Below, in pieces: positions 11,531 to 22,735 of a DNA stretch of 64,000 bases (the stretch's first letter is position 1; each line of letters opens with the position of its first letter). Below the pieces are notes generated by a model. The model did not search any database. It was not told the origin of the DNA and saw only the letters and a list, made by a program, of their open reading frames with translations. Location: positions 379,279 through 443,278 of the forward strand of contig JAJHZJ010000220.1 of assembly GCA_023548195.1 (NCBI GenBank). Direction: 5' to 3'. Source of the stretch: Bettongia penicillata ogilbyi (taxonomy: Eukaryota; Chordata; Mammalia; Diprotodontia; Potoroidae). The position numbers and the translations under genes are program-made.

Positions 11531-12818
11531 TATTGAAAGATGCTGTCCAGACTATTTTTCTGATCATGGTTTTCAGGTAGAACAATAATACTTACGTTAT
11601 CTCTCCTGGATGTATTTTCCATGTCAGTTGTTTTTCCAGTGAAGTATTTTATATTTTCATCTTTTTTTTGTTCTTTTGATTTTGTTTCATTAATTCTTGA
11701 TATTTCATAAGGTTATTAGTTTCCACTTGCCCAAACCTAATTTTAAATGAATTGTTTACTTCAGTTAGCTTTTGTACCTCCTTTTCCATTGGGCCAATCA
11801 CATTTTTTAAGGAATTGTTTTCTACATTTAATTTTTGTCCTTTCTCTAAGTTGTTGACTCTCTCTTGCATTTTTTACCATTTCCCAGTTGTTCTTCTACC
11901 TCTCATGTTTGATTTTTAAAATTCATTTTGAACTCTTCCCAGAACACTTCTCAGGTTTGAGACAAGATCATATTCCCCTTTGAGGTTTCAGGTTTGGGTA
12001 TGTTGACAATGCTGTCCTCTTCTGTTTATGTTTTGATCTTCACTGTCATCCTAATAATTCTCTATGGGAAGTATTCTTTTTTGATTTTTGCTAATTTTAT
12101 TTTCCTATTTTGTGGTTTTTAAAGTTGAGCTCTCCTGCTAAAGCGCAGGGGGCACTGAATCAAGATTCCTCTGCTGTGGTTCAGGAGTCTGTTCACTGGA
12201 GCCTCTGGTGTCAGCTACTATAGGCTGTGGGTCTCTGGAAGCTCACCTGGTTCTGAACTAGCAACCTAGTGGTAATTTTTGGCATGCACTGAGGTCAGTT
12301 AGTGTTTTTCTGCACTTCTCTACTGCTGTGTTGAAGCATGAGGAGGTTTGGCCACAGGAAAATATCTGTTTTCCCTGGACTGCACTCTAGCATAGGAGAT
12401 TCCACTGCTGGAAGGTGTCTGCCTGTACAGGCTTGTGCCAGCCCATGTGGTGGTTCTGGTGCACATGGTGGAGTGGACTGATTCTCTGGTTGTACTAAGG
12501 CACATGAGACAGTTCTGGTATTGGCATTTTCCCACTCCACCTCTCTGGGTCTCAGGATGTCCCCCCTTGGTTTATTAATGTGGAGCCTGCTGTGACTCAT
12601 CCTATCTTGAACTGCTCTTATCTTTTACCTGAGTAATGCAGACCTTATTTACTGTTTCTCTGAGTCTACTGAATCAAAAGACTAGTTGACCCCATCTTTC
12701 CACAGCCTCAGCTGTTACATAATCTGTTCTTAGATGCTGTTTTATGGGTGTTCAGGGATGAGAATGGGAAAATGGGTGAGGGACAGAGATCTACTGTCTT
12801 ACTTACTCTGCCATCCTG
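11531..12818 (-). mobile_element. L1 (outer copy), 5' segment: ORF1 N-term and 5'UTR
   Basis: This continues the outer element from 10102. The minus strand holds the ORF1 RRM boundary (about 11531-11640), a coiled-coil-like ORF1 segment (11649-11870, heptad-like, Glu/Lys/Asn rich), linker, and a 5'UTR up to about 12818, whose complement starts near 'aggatggcagagtaag'. The open stretches at 12295-12600 are in the 5'UTR and are not considered genes. Confidence 0.75.
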
Positions 12819-12829
12819 GTTCGTTGAAG

Positions 12830-14590
12830 GGTTCTTTTGATTGCTAAATTTCCTTATCCAAAAAAAAGACAGCTTGGAAAAGTACCATAATACTATAATG
12901 AAGAAATTAAAGGGTTAATTCATAAATTACTTGATTCACTAAACCAAAATGTAATTTATTACTATACATTTTATTTTATCCTGATGAATATACGAATAAT
13001 TCCTTTATATTTTTAGATTTGATTTCATTTTTTAAAAAATTGTCTTATTGTATCCTTAGCTATCACTTGATTTGATGTTTCTGTTTTTTTCAATACCCAC
13101 TAATAGAATTAGTCATACAAGGGTGTGGATTATATGCTGCCTTAATTAACATCTCAATAGAGAAAAAAAAACTGTGTCTCCAAATAGCTTAAAATAGCCA
13201 TGAAAGTAGGATTCATCTGTTCTGTCAGATATGCCATTTGAAAATTCATTTGTTATAGTAAAATTTAATTAAGCACAGAGTATGAAAAATATGAAATGAG
13301 GGGGAAGATAAAAAGTATGAAGGTAAATTAGATATAAACTGCCTTTCTTCATACATTGGTATGGCATTTTAAACACAGTTTTGCTTGGTTTTATTGTTTT
13401 CAAGTTTGATGTTGCTATTAATGCCCTTTCTATTTTAGCTGAATAAATTCATCGAGCTTTAATCCTAAACTGCACATTTTTTGCATCAACTTTTTGTCAA
13501 GACTAGGAGCTATAGTCTATTAAATTTTGGTGAACCCAGTCTCTGATATTTGAGATAAAGGAAGGAGTAGATGGAGGGAAACATAGAGGAGGAAGAAAAG
13601 GAGGAGGAAGGATAATGTTGAAGTAGAAGGAAAAATTGAAGAGATTTTTAAAGCAAGTCACTGAATTTATTGACTAATTTAGACCTTAACTTGTAAACTT
13701 GGTTCATTAATACTCTATCTAGTAAGGAAAGATTTCTTCAGGGGTACATTTAGTTGGTATGGTTGTTTTCCATTCAGTGAATATTCATTAACCTGAAGCT
13801 ATGTTTAGGGGACTGTGCTTGGTACACAATACATTCTATATTTTTTTCGGAGTCATCTCTGCTCTGCATTCTGTATAAGCACAATGATCCTTGTTTTCAA
13901 AGTAATTCCATAAGAAAAAAAAAGCTAAATAAATACTTAGAGGAAAGGGAAACAAATGCTTGCATTCATGCATGGGTCCTTACCCTACTTTTCCATTTGA
14001 CAGAGACCACAGGGAGTGCCTTGAGGTGTGTGTTACTGTTCTACAGCCCTCCACCACCATGACTCAGTAAGTCTAGATCAAAATACAGCACCAAAAACAT
14101 GACTCAAGATAATGTGTGAAAGTGTTACCAGTCAAAAGAACACTGGAGAACAAACAATGCAGCTCTCATTAAAATTCTTTTTAACGTGTATTTTGGTGAA
14201 TTGAAACTGAAGGGATCTGTGAAAGGAAGATTTGAGCAATATGCAGAGTATATTATAAATGGGAAAAGAGTATGCAATAAACAGATATGAAAGAGGAACA
14301 ATGAGTAAGAAGTTATAAAGTTAACAAGACAAAGGTAGATCCCCAAAGCCATTCCAATAGCAGCTCCATGATTGCAGAACTAGAATTTGTTCATTGATAA
14401 TCATTTTTTTTCCTGAAGAGACAAAACTTATTCTGGTGTTTTCTACTTATTCAAGTCATGTGAAAGTATGTGTAAACATATATTCAAAGAAGGATGAAAT
14501 CACCAGGTTTACCGTCACTGACATCCAAAAGCATGTGCTCATAAGGGACTGAGGTGTCATGTTTTCTGAAAATACATAGGCCCCTGCCCG
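12830..14590. other. Gene-free AT-rich interval
   Basis: No gene, repeat family or conserved signature was recognised. A purine-rich stretch lies at 13555-13640. Short open frames here lack any recognisable domain. Confidence 0.5.
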
Positions 14591-14599
14591 ACCCCTCTT

Positions 14600-15180
14600 A
14601 GCTTTTCTCTGACCTGCTCTTGAGTCAAATTAGAGAAGAAAAAAAAATCTAACTGGAAGGGAAAAACCCCCAGAACGACTAGCCTAAAGAGAAACAATTA
14701 CTATTTACATTTACTCTGAGCCTAAAGAGCCCCCAAAATAGCCATTAAATGGTACTTGGGCAGACATTTTGTTGTCTAGTCTATGAACTCCAGAGTGAAA
14801 TAGGTTTAAGGTTTGGTCTTTGAGAAAGAGAACTAGCCAGAAATCCCAATTTAACTAGGCAGTTTTCAGCCATCAAAATTCATCTTCTTTGGAGGCCAGA
14901 AGCAGAGGAAGAAACAGAGGAGCCAGTCAAGCTGAGTACCCAACTGGCTGGGTTCCCATTCAGGCAGCTTGGATTACTCACAGTTTATGCTTGTCTTTCC
15001 TTCTCAAAGAGACAATGGCATCAGGGAGATGATGGCATACCTTGCAGTTGACTTTAATTTGAGTGTGAGAGGGCTCTGTAAGGTCACCAGCCATACTTTC
15101 TCCTCCAGAGTCATCTGTGTCCAGTGGCCAGATATTCCTCAGGACTGGAGATGTCCCTATTGTGCTATAAGTGGATTTCA
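14600..15180 (-). repeat. Marsupial SINE (reverse) and associated long repeat body
   Basis: Bases 15001-15175 are the reverse complement of the 3' body of the SINE family also present at 16428-16610 and 43590-43770 (shared features: 'ttgcagttgactttaatttg', 'ggtcaccagcc', 'ctccagagtcatctg'). Bases 14640-14850 resemble 20860-21030 (shared 'acaattactattta' and 'tttggtctttgag'-type segments), which also lies next to a SINE copy. They may be parts of one long composite repeat, but their order differs between the two places. Confidence 0.6.
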
Positions 15181-15186
15181 GAATAA

Positions 15187-15280
15187 AGGAAGGAAGGAAG
15201 GAAGGAAGGAAGGAAGGAAGGAAGGAAGGAAGGAAGGAAGGAAGGAAGGAAGGAAGGAAGGAAGGAAGGAAGGAAGGAAG
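15187..15280. repeat. (GGAA)n microsatellite
   Basis: About 23 uninterrupted copies of the tetranucleotide GGAA/AAGG. It sits exactly between a reversed SINE and a 5'-truncated L1 fragment. The long open frames spanning it on both strands are repeat artefacts. Confidence 0.97.
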
Positions 15281-15990
15281 AACTAGGAAGATGACAAATG
15301 CTGGAGAGGATGTGGGAGATTTGGAACACTAATTCATTGCTGGTGGAGCAGTGAGCTGACCCAACCATTCTGGAAAGCAATTTGAAACTATGCCTAAACG
15401 GTTACAAAAATATGCATACCCTTTGACCCAGCAATATCATTTCTGGGACTGTATCCTCAAGAGATCATAAAAATGGGAAAGGGTCCCACATCTGAAAAAA
15501 TATTTATAGCAGGCCTCCTTTTGGTGGCCAAAAACTGGAAATGAATTGGGGAATGACTGAATAAATTATGGTATATGAATGCATTGGAATACTATTGTGC
15601 TGTAAGAAGTGATGAACAGGAAGACTTCAGAGAGGCCTGGAAAGACTTACATGATCTGATGCTGAGTGAAAGGAGCAGAACCAGGAGAGCTCTGTGCACA
15701 GCAATGACCACAGTGTGTGAGAGTTTTTTTCTTGTAGACTTGGAACTTCTTCATATGAATGGATGCTAAAAGCACTGGGTGGAACCAGATCATTGTACGC
15801 AGTAATGTCAAGAACATTTGACTTAGCTCTTCTCGGGCATATGATGATCTAAAATTATTCTAAAAAACATAATTGAAAATGCTATCTACATCCAGAAAAA
15901 GAACTATGGAATCTGAATCCAAATGGAAGTATATGATTTTCACATTTTTTAACATTTCTTCCTCTTGGTTTTTATATCCAGTTGAATTTT
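15281..15990 (+). mobile_element. 5'-truncated L1, ORF2 C-terminus and 3'UTR
   Basis: It matches the 3' part of the L1 at 7085-7700: the cysteine-rich ORF2 C-terminal region ('gacaaatgctggagaggatg'), 'ccctttgacccagcaatatc', and the terminal ORF2 reading 'ALEYYCAVRSDEQEDF' at 15578, followed by 3'UTR. It is truncated at the 5' side by the GGAA array and degraded. Confidence 0.85.
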
Positions 15991-16389
15991 CAGTTTATTA
16001 GGACAATGTGACATGCAAATAATTATAGTAAAACACCTCCACCTGCCACAATTTATTCACTTTGCCCAGGACTTAAAATGGAGTTTGCCATCTTTGGAGT
16101 TAGTCATCTTTGATTTCCTTTTACCTCTGTCTACTCAGCAGCTGAGTTCTTCTATGTCTACATCCACAGTATCTCTTGCATTTTCTTTTCTTTATGTTCT
16201 TGTGGCTTCCACCTTAATTAAGTGATGCATACTTTTTCCCTGCAGATATACCTTACGCATGAGACAAAGAAAAAGAAGGACATCAGGCTGGGAGGGAATA
16301 ATCACTCTGAAGCCAGGAGGATCCAGGCTACTTCTAAAGCAGGCCTATTCAATGAATGAGCATTGCCTCACCCTAAGTTAGTACCTGAA

Positions 16390-16612
16390 GAGTCCTTGAC
16401 CTAAAGGGGGCAAGGTCTCCCAGCGCATGCTGGGTCATCTCCAGTCATCCTGATGAATCAGAGGACTCTGGAGGAGAAGTGAGAGTGATGACCTTGCACA
16501 GTCCTCCCTCATTCAAAACAAAGTCAAGTGCAAGTCATGTCATCATTTCTGTTAGTATATGCATATGTGAGGGTTCTGCAATGAAGGATGAACACAACAA
16601 CATATATATTCC
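16390..16612 (+). repeat. tRNA-derived marsupial SINE, 3' portion
   Basis: It contains the SINE 3' body ('ggtcatctccagtcatcctg', 'ggaggagaagtgagagtgat', 'cctccctcattcaaaacaaa', 'gcaatgaaggatgaacac'). This is the same order as in the longer copy at 43454-43770. The tRNA-like head is absent or too diverged to recognise. It ends in an AC/AT-rich microsatellite tail (16600-16720). Confidence 0.75.
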
Positions 16613-16720
16613 CTCTCTGCATATATATGTACACATATACATGCATACACACATATTCACACACAAATGCATGTATGTCTACATTCACATACACACATAT
16701 ATGTATACATGTGTGTATTC
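16612..16720. repeat. AT/AC-rich simple repeat
   Basis: Imperfect (CA)n/(TA)n-type sequence immediately after the SINE tail. Confidence 0.85.
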
Positions 16721-16799
16721 AAGTTATTATTAACATATCTTTTGTTCGTATTGGGTCCCAAAGTATTCTACCTTATATTACTACTTCCCAATGAAATCT

Positions 16800-17860
16800 T
16801 GGAGCATTTACATAGTAATTCAAGACCATCTTAAATGGAACATCATTCAATATACTTCTTTAAGATGAGGATGAGCCTTTTAAAACCATTATTTGAGACA
16901 TGATTCTCCATCCATCATATTTTCTTAGTTTTTGGTGGAAAAAATCATGTGAATAAAAGCAATCTTTTGCTGAAGGGTCAAATGTACTCATTTACCTTGT
17001 CCATTGGCTTTATATTGTTTAGGAAAATTGACCCTACTTGATTTGGTCTTTTAGAATATTTTCAGATGACTTTCCAGTGACTTATACTCATTCATAAAAT
17101 TCACTAGACTTTCTTAAATATGGTAAAAACCTTAAGTAAACTGTTTCCTTAGAGGAAGAGTTATTACATATTGGAGTTTGGTCAATAGCTAAATAATTAC
17201 CTTGAGTTTGGTAATTGTTATGGAATTAGTTCTTCAGATACTGATAGATATATCAGATTCAACCCAACTAGATAAAAAAATTACAGATGATATCACACAA
17301 AATCCTACAGCAGAAGGTAGAAAATATATCATATCTGCTTCTTGGTGACTTGTATCTTTATCATTCTCATAAATTCTCACCAATGGTGACATTCTCTCAG
17401 GATCTGTTAAGGTATAGTTCCCCAGAATGCAACTTAGTGCCATGTTGTTTTGAAGTTTTGTACTTGTGTTTTACATATTTTTTTTTCTTAATAGTCTGTG
17501 AGCAATCACTTCTTGTTGCAGTCAGTAGAAATTATGTTAGCTGCCTCTGTCCTTCTTTCTACTTTGCTGCTTCTGATCTAGCATAACCTTGCCTTGCTAG
17601 GTGACTATTTTGAAGTAATTAGGGTCTGAAAAATACTTAGGGTCTTGAATAAAGCCTTGGAGCTTTGGAGAACAGATTATTTTTAACCTCTATTTTTACT
17701 GTTCCATAAAATTCTGTTGACTCTTTGGTTTATAGTTATATTCTGATGGACAAAATATCACAGCATTTCATGCCCATACATGTAAGTCATTTATCAACCT
17801 AATATAGTGAACTCTGCCTCCAACACAGAGCTTTATCAACTGTCATCTTAAAGCAATTCC
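16800..17860. other. Gene-free interval
   Basis: No recognisable gene or repeat. The open frames here (for example 17287-17586 +) show no domain and have ordinary AT-rich non-coding composition. Confidence 0.5.
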
Positions 17861-17864
<4 letters not shown>

Positions 17865-17909
<45 letters not shown>

Positions 17910-17930
17910 ACACACACACACACCCACACA
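17865..17930. repeat. (CT)n(CA)n compound microsatellite
   Basis: About 21 CT dinucleotides followed by about 9 CA dinucleotides with one interruption. Confidence 0.97.
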
Positions 17931-17939
17931 TGTGCTTAT

Positions 17940-19320
17940 ACACATAAATAATGGTATTGAAAGAGGAAGCATTTTCCTCTCTGCTTTCCTTATCCCAAAT
18001 TATGTGATAACCATTTAAAACACTTTTCAGGGCTCTCATGCCACTACTATTTTCAGTCAGCTTTGAGAGCTAACAGTTTAACTAAGGAATGCTACTATAT
18101 TTCAGTGATATTTTGCTGATTCAAGAATCATAGCAATAGCATCCTAAATAATGCATAGGTAGTAGATGAATTTGGAAGGGAAAAATCTGAGGCAACTCGA
18201 AGTAAGCTAAATAAAATAAGACCACAGATTTGGCAGCTTAGAAATTTTAAAAATGGCCTCTTAGTCTTGGTCTGTGATTATACATAGAGCCATGCATTTT
18301 CTTCCACGAGTTTCTGCCTATTCTGACATTCTCATCAAAATGGACTTTGCTATCATTTCACTAATGTCTCAAATGAAGAAATTCTAAGAAATTTTCAGCT
18401 AGTCTCCTATCTTCTGAATATACACTGATTATAATTTCACAGTATTTCTTCCTAGGGAAGTCAAGTATGTTAAAACACTTTGAAAGAAAAGATAAGTGTG
18501 AGTCAATTAATTTTAGTATTATCTTATACTTAACTTTTTCTTTGAAATTTTGAAGTCACTATCATGCTTATCCTTTTGTATTTAATTTCTTATGAAATAT
18601 TTCTCATGTAATAAAAACTACTACTTTTGTCTTTAAAAAAATGAAATATAAGCTCAACTTATACAGGCTCACCAAATGTCTCTTTTAAGATAATTTTAGA
18701 AGCAAACAGGATGATGGGTTTATATGTACTTCATATGCATAGTTTTTCTCCCATAATTCAAGATAGCAGGTCATATATTGATGTGAATTTTGTCATCAGC
18801 AGCAGCAGCAACAGTATCATTATTTGATGCTGTCTAGTTCTCATCTTTTTTGTGTTCAGGTTCCGGGGACAAGTCTTTACTTTTCTATTACTGTTTTATA
18901 TTAAATATGCTCTATATAACTAAATAAATAGTGAATATTACTTTTCTCTTTTTAGGTCATTGAAGGTTGACTCATTGTCTTCCTACATCCACCAAATCAG
19001 AAGGCTTCAGATTGGAAGCCTATATGGTTGAAAATGTTTTATGTTATTAGTGTACTAGGGAGTTGCATGGAAAGAGGCAGAGGTCAGTCAGGTCCTAGGA
19101 ATAATGTGCCACTTTTTGGGGATAATAATTTTGTAAAGTTGAGGGCAACCAGATGAATGTTAGTTTTATCATATGTTTAACTATTGCTTTAATCTTGAGG
19201 AAAGTAGTTTCATTTGTTTGTTTGTTATTACATCAAATCTATATTTTCCTCTTTGCAATTTCTACCCATTGCTCCTAGTAAGAACCACTGAAGATAAGTA
19301 GAATACATCTAATGCCTATT
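17940..19320. other. Gene-free interval
   Basis: AT-rich; nothing recognised. A short imperfect CAG run occurs at 18797-18811. Confidence 0.5.
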
Positions 19321-19329
19321 GTAAATGAC

Positions 19330-19660
19330 AAATCCTCAAATATTTGAAGTCAGCTATCATGCCCCCTGTAAGTTTTCACTTTTCCAGCCTGAATGTCCAT
19401 GGTCCTTCATCTGTTTCTCATATAGCATGAATTTGAGGCCATTAAATTACCAGAATGCCCTTCTCTGGATACTCTTCAATTTACCAACATCCTTCCTAAT
19501 GTATGGTGGCCAAAATTGAATACAATACCCTAGATGTGTTCAAACTAGGGTTGAGAATGGCAGGAGGTCACCTCCTGAGCCTGCCTAATATGACAACACA
19601 AGTTAAGATAGCATTAGCTTGCTTACTGTACTAACCACTAAAAATAAAGTCCAAAATTTC
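19330..19660 (-). mobile_element. CR1/L3-type LINE 3' fragment
   Basis: Read on the plus strand this is the complement of a CR1-clade LINE 3' end. Diagnostic phrases in order are 'cttttccagcctgaatgtcc', 'cttctctggatactcttcaa', 'catccttcctaatgtatggt', 'acaataccctagatgtgttc' and 'agatagcattagcttgc'. These correspond to the RT C-terminal region of old amniote CR1/L3 elements. It is highly diverged, consistent with an insertion that predates the marsupial/placental split. Confidence 0.75.
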
Positions 19661-20009
19661 CAACCTCCTTTTCACGCTAATGAAATAGAGCATAAATGTA
19701 GACTTCTGATATTTATTATAAGCTTTCATCATTTTCTGATTTGTGCTTGTCACTAACGTTCATAAGAAGTATTAAATAAACTTGATTAGTTTTGGTATTA
19801 TTGATATTTCAACCTCCAAATGATTAAAAATATCACTATGATTACATGATTTACCATTGATCAAATCACTCAATTGTTAATAAAATAATTATGAAGTTGA
19901 TTACATGAGTGGCATGTAGAATTTTATGGTTGATGATTCTGAGAGTGCTTCTATGATGTTCTTCCTAAAAATATTTTCCCTGAGGCTCTTGATTCTACCT
20001 ATATTTTTT

Positions 20010-20160
20010 GTCAGTTTATAGGCAACATGTTGCAATGGGAAGAGTACTTGTCTAAGAGTCAGAAGGTCTGTGTTTATATTTTAAGTAATAATGATTTTTT
20101 TACTTTGTGGCTGTATAAAAGACACACAGTCTCTTAGAGCCTTAGCTTCCTTTACACTTT
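20010..20160 (+). repeat. MIR-like SINE fragment
   Basis: Contains 'gttgcaatgggaagagtact' followed by 'gagtcagaaggtctgtg', a tRNA-head plus core arrangement of MIR/CORE-SINE type, then sequence ending 'cttagagccttagcttcc'. Diverged. Confidence 0.5.
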
Positions 20161-20569
20161 AAGGCATTTAAAAATGTTTGAAATTAGGAAAGAACACTCA
20201 TAGAAGCTGTTGTGAAGAAAACACTTTTTAAAAAATTGAGGAGTTATATAAACTCTATTTTCTTCATGGATATCATCATAGATACAGTGCTAGAGGGACC
20301 ACATAGGCTACAAAATCCAATTTCTTCATGTTATACACAGTGATGATGATTAGAGTGGGAAGCATGGCATACTTAAGCTCACCAAGTAGCATAATTTGAA
20401 CATAGGCCCTCTTATTTCAAAGCCAGATTTTTTTCTTCCACGATGCTATATAATATGGATGATGGTGATAGCCAAACCAGATAAGGATATATTTTTTCAA
20501 AGCAAAATTATCAGATTTTTGAGCAGAATATTCCTTTTAAGTTTAGCATCTGTGTCTGTGTTTATCCTT

Positions 20570-21086
20570 TATTCTTGAAGAGGACCGTGACATCAAGATG
20601 ATGACATGACTTGCAGTTGATGCTGATTTGAGTGAGGGAGGGCTGTGTAAGGTCACCAGCCTCACTTACTTCTCTTGAACCATCCGAGTGCAGTGGCCTG
20701 ATATTCGTCAGGATGACTGGAGTTGGCCCAGGATACAATGTGAGACCCTGGCCCTTTCAGGTTAAGGTCTTATTATACTCTCACTTTGAGTGAGATACAC
20801 CCATTCAATGAGTAGACTTCTTTAAGTTACTCAAGGGGTGGTCCCTTTAATAAAAAATTTCAAAATGGAAGGGAAAGACCTTCAGGGTTCATGATAAAAG
20901 AGAAATAATTACTATTTAGTTATTACATTCACTCTGTTCTAGTGGGTGGGGACTTTGTGGACAGATTATGAGCTTGAGAGTGAATTGGGCTTAAAGCTTG
21001 ATCTTTGAGCAAGAAATGTAGCCAGTAAACCCAAAGAGAAAGAGAGGTAACTTTTGTCCATGGAGTTTGCCTTCCTCTGGGTAGAA
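20570..21086 (-). repeat. Marsupial SINE (reverse) and linked repeat body
   Basis: Bases 20572-20735 are the reverse complement of the SINE 3' body ('gaagaggaccgtgacatcaa', 'gatgacatgacttgcagttg', 'gtaaggtcaccagcctcac'). Bases 20755-21060 continue into a sequence resembling 14640-14850. It ends at a purine-rich segment that grades into the GGAGA array. Confidence 0.65.
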
Positions 21087-21418
21087 CACAAGGAAAGGAG
21101 AGGGGATGAGAGGGGAGAGGAGAGAGGAGAGGAGGAGAGGAGAGGAGAGGAGAGGAGAGGAGAGGAGAGGAGAGGAGAGGAGAGGAGAGGAGAGGAGAGG
21201 AGAGGAGAGGAGAGGAGAGGAGAGGAGAGGAGAGGAGAGGAGAGGAGAGGAGAGGAGAGGAGAGAGGAGAGGAGAGGAGAGGAGAGGAGAGGAGAGGAGA
21301 GGAGAGGAGAGGAGAGGAGAGGAGAGGAGAGTAGAGGAGAGGAGAGGAGAGGAGAGGAGAGGAGAGGAGAGGAGAGGAGAGGAGATGGGGGAAAGGAGAG
21401 GAGGGGAGGGGAGGGAAG
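21087..21418. repeat. (GGAGA)n pentanucleotide array
   Basis: About 330 bp of nearly pure GGAGA/AGGAG repeat with few interruptions (one GTAGA unit near 21330, and small length shifts near 21130 and 21263). One strand is entirely purine, the other entirely pyrimidine. Long open frames on both strands are artefacts of the 5-bp period, which is open in every frame. Confidence 0.98.
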
Positions 21419-22735
21419 AGGATGACCTGAAATTTAGACCAAGGCAAAGAGGAGAGTCTTCCACAAGGGGGCCAAGATTATACTCTGAGCCACAATCCCT
21501 CATATCATTCAACCAACACTCTGCAGACAGGAGAAAGTTCAATGGTGGAAAAGCACAAGCAAAATTAGGCTAAAATGCCCCCAAAATATGGCCAGGTCAC
21601 AATAGGTGAATGGTCAGCCCAAATCCACCCAGGATTCAGTCATTCACAGTAAGGGGAAAAAGGATTGGCTGTGGCAGAGAACAGAAATCTTTCCGCACAC
21701 TGTGTGTCTGCCTAGAATAATGCCACTGCTTCCAAGGAAAGTGGCAGAGGAAGAAGAGGAAATTAAGAAATAGGCAAAGAGAAGGCGAATTCTCCAAGAG
21801 TGTCATCCAGGGGACAGGCCTTCACAGCAGGGAGACCTTCATTGCACTTTCAGTCACATTGCCTCAACCACTGTTGCCAGCACTGGTCACTGTTGCCAGC
21901 AACACTCTGAGAACTTAGACACTCTATTGATGGAAAAGGAGAGCTGACTTAGGCCAAAACATCCCCGAATCGTGTGCCCCATCACAAAAGGGGAATGTAA
22001 GGCCAAATCCATTCAGAATTCAATGATTCACAGTAGGGGGCCTAGAATGGGCTACAACAGAGAAAGTAGAACTCTATGCATTCACAGCAAGTCTGCTCAG
22101 GACAATATCACTGTTTACAGGGAAAGCAGTAGAGGCAAGAGAAGAACCTGAAATCTAGATCCAGGCAAAGATAAGGAGAATCTTCCACAAAATTCCATCC
22201 ATGGGCCTCCACAGCAGGGGGATCAACATTATACTCTGAGCCAGAAACCCTCACATCAATCCACCAACACTCTTCAGACAGTAGAAAGTCCAATAGAGGA
22301 AAAGCACAGACAAAACTAGGCTAAAATACCCCTAATATATGCCCCACATCACAGTAGATAAATGGTCAGCCCAAATCTACCCAGGATTCTATCACTCACA
22401 GTAAGGGGTGTGAGCACTGACCCTGGCAGGGAGAGCAGAAAATTTCCTCCACACTCCATGTCTCCCTTAGACAATGCCACTGATTACACAGAAAGCAGAA
22501 GAGGCAGAAGGGACTGAAATTTAGAAATAGACAAATAGAAGAACTCTCTAAAAATTGTCATTCATGGGATAGGTCATCTCAGTGGGGCGGGGGGGGGGGG
22601 GGGGGTTCATTGCACTGTAAGCCAAATTCCCCCACCTCTATCCAACAACACTAAGAGAGCTTACAAAATCCAGTGGTGGAGAAGTAGAGCAGAATTAGGA
22701 CAAAAATACCCCCAAAGTGTGGCTGAGGTCCTGGG
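21419..22735 (+). repeat. Tandem repeat block, about 720-bp A-B dimer
   Basis: Four related monomers lie head to tail. Their starts are marked by 'ctgaaatttag' or close variants at about 21426, 21757, 22146 and 22514. Monomers 1 and 3 resemble each other ('gaagatt'-type 'attatactctgagcca', 'ggtcagcccaaat', 'attcacagtaagggg'). Monomers 2 and 4 resemble each other ('gtcatcc...ggacaggcc', 'cttcattgcact'). The period is therefore an A-B dimer of about 720 bp. A 17-G run sits at about 22589-22605. I do not recognise the family. Confidence 0.8.

Noticed and set aside
14969..15380. Open frames with EGRK and PSFL repeats
   Set aside because: Artefacts of the (GGAA)n microsatellite.
20929..21573. Long overlapping open frames (up to 183 codons) on both strands
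   Set aside because: They are read through the GGAGA pentanucleotide array, which lacks stops in all frames; the products are low-complexity.
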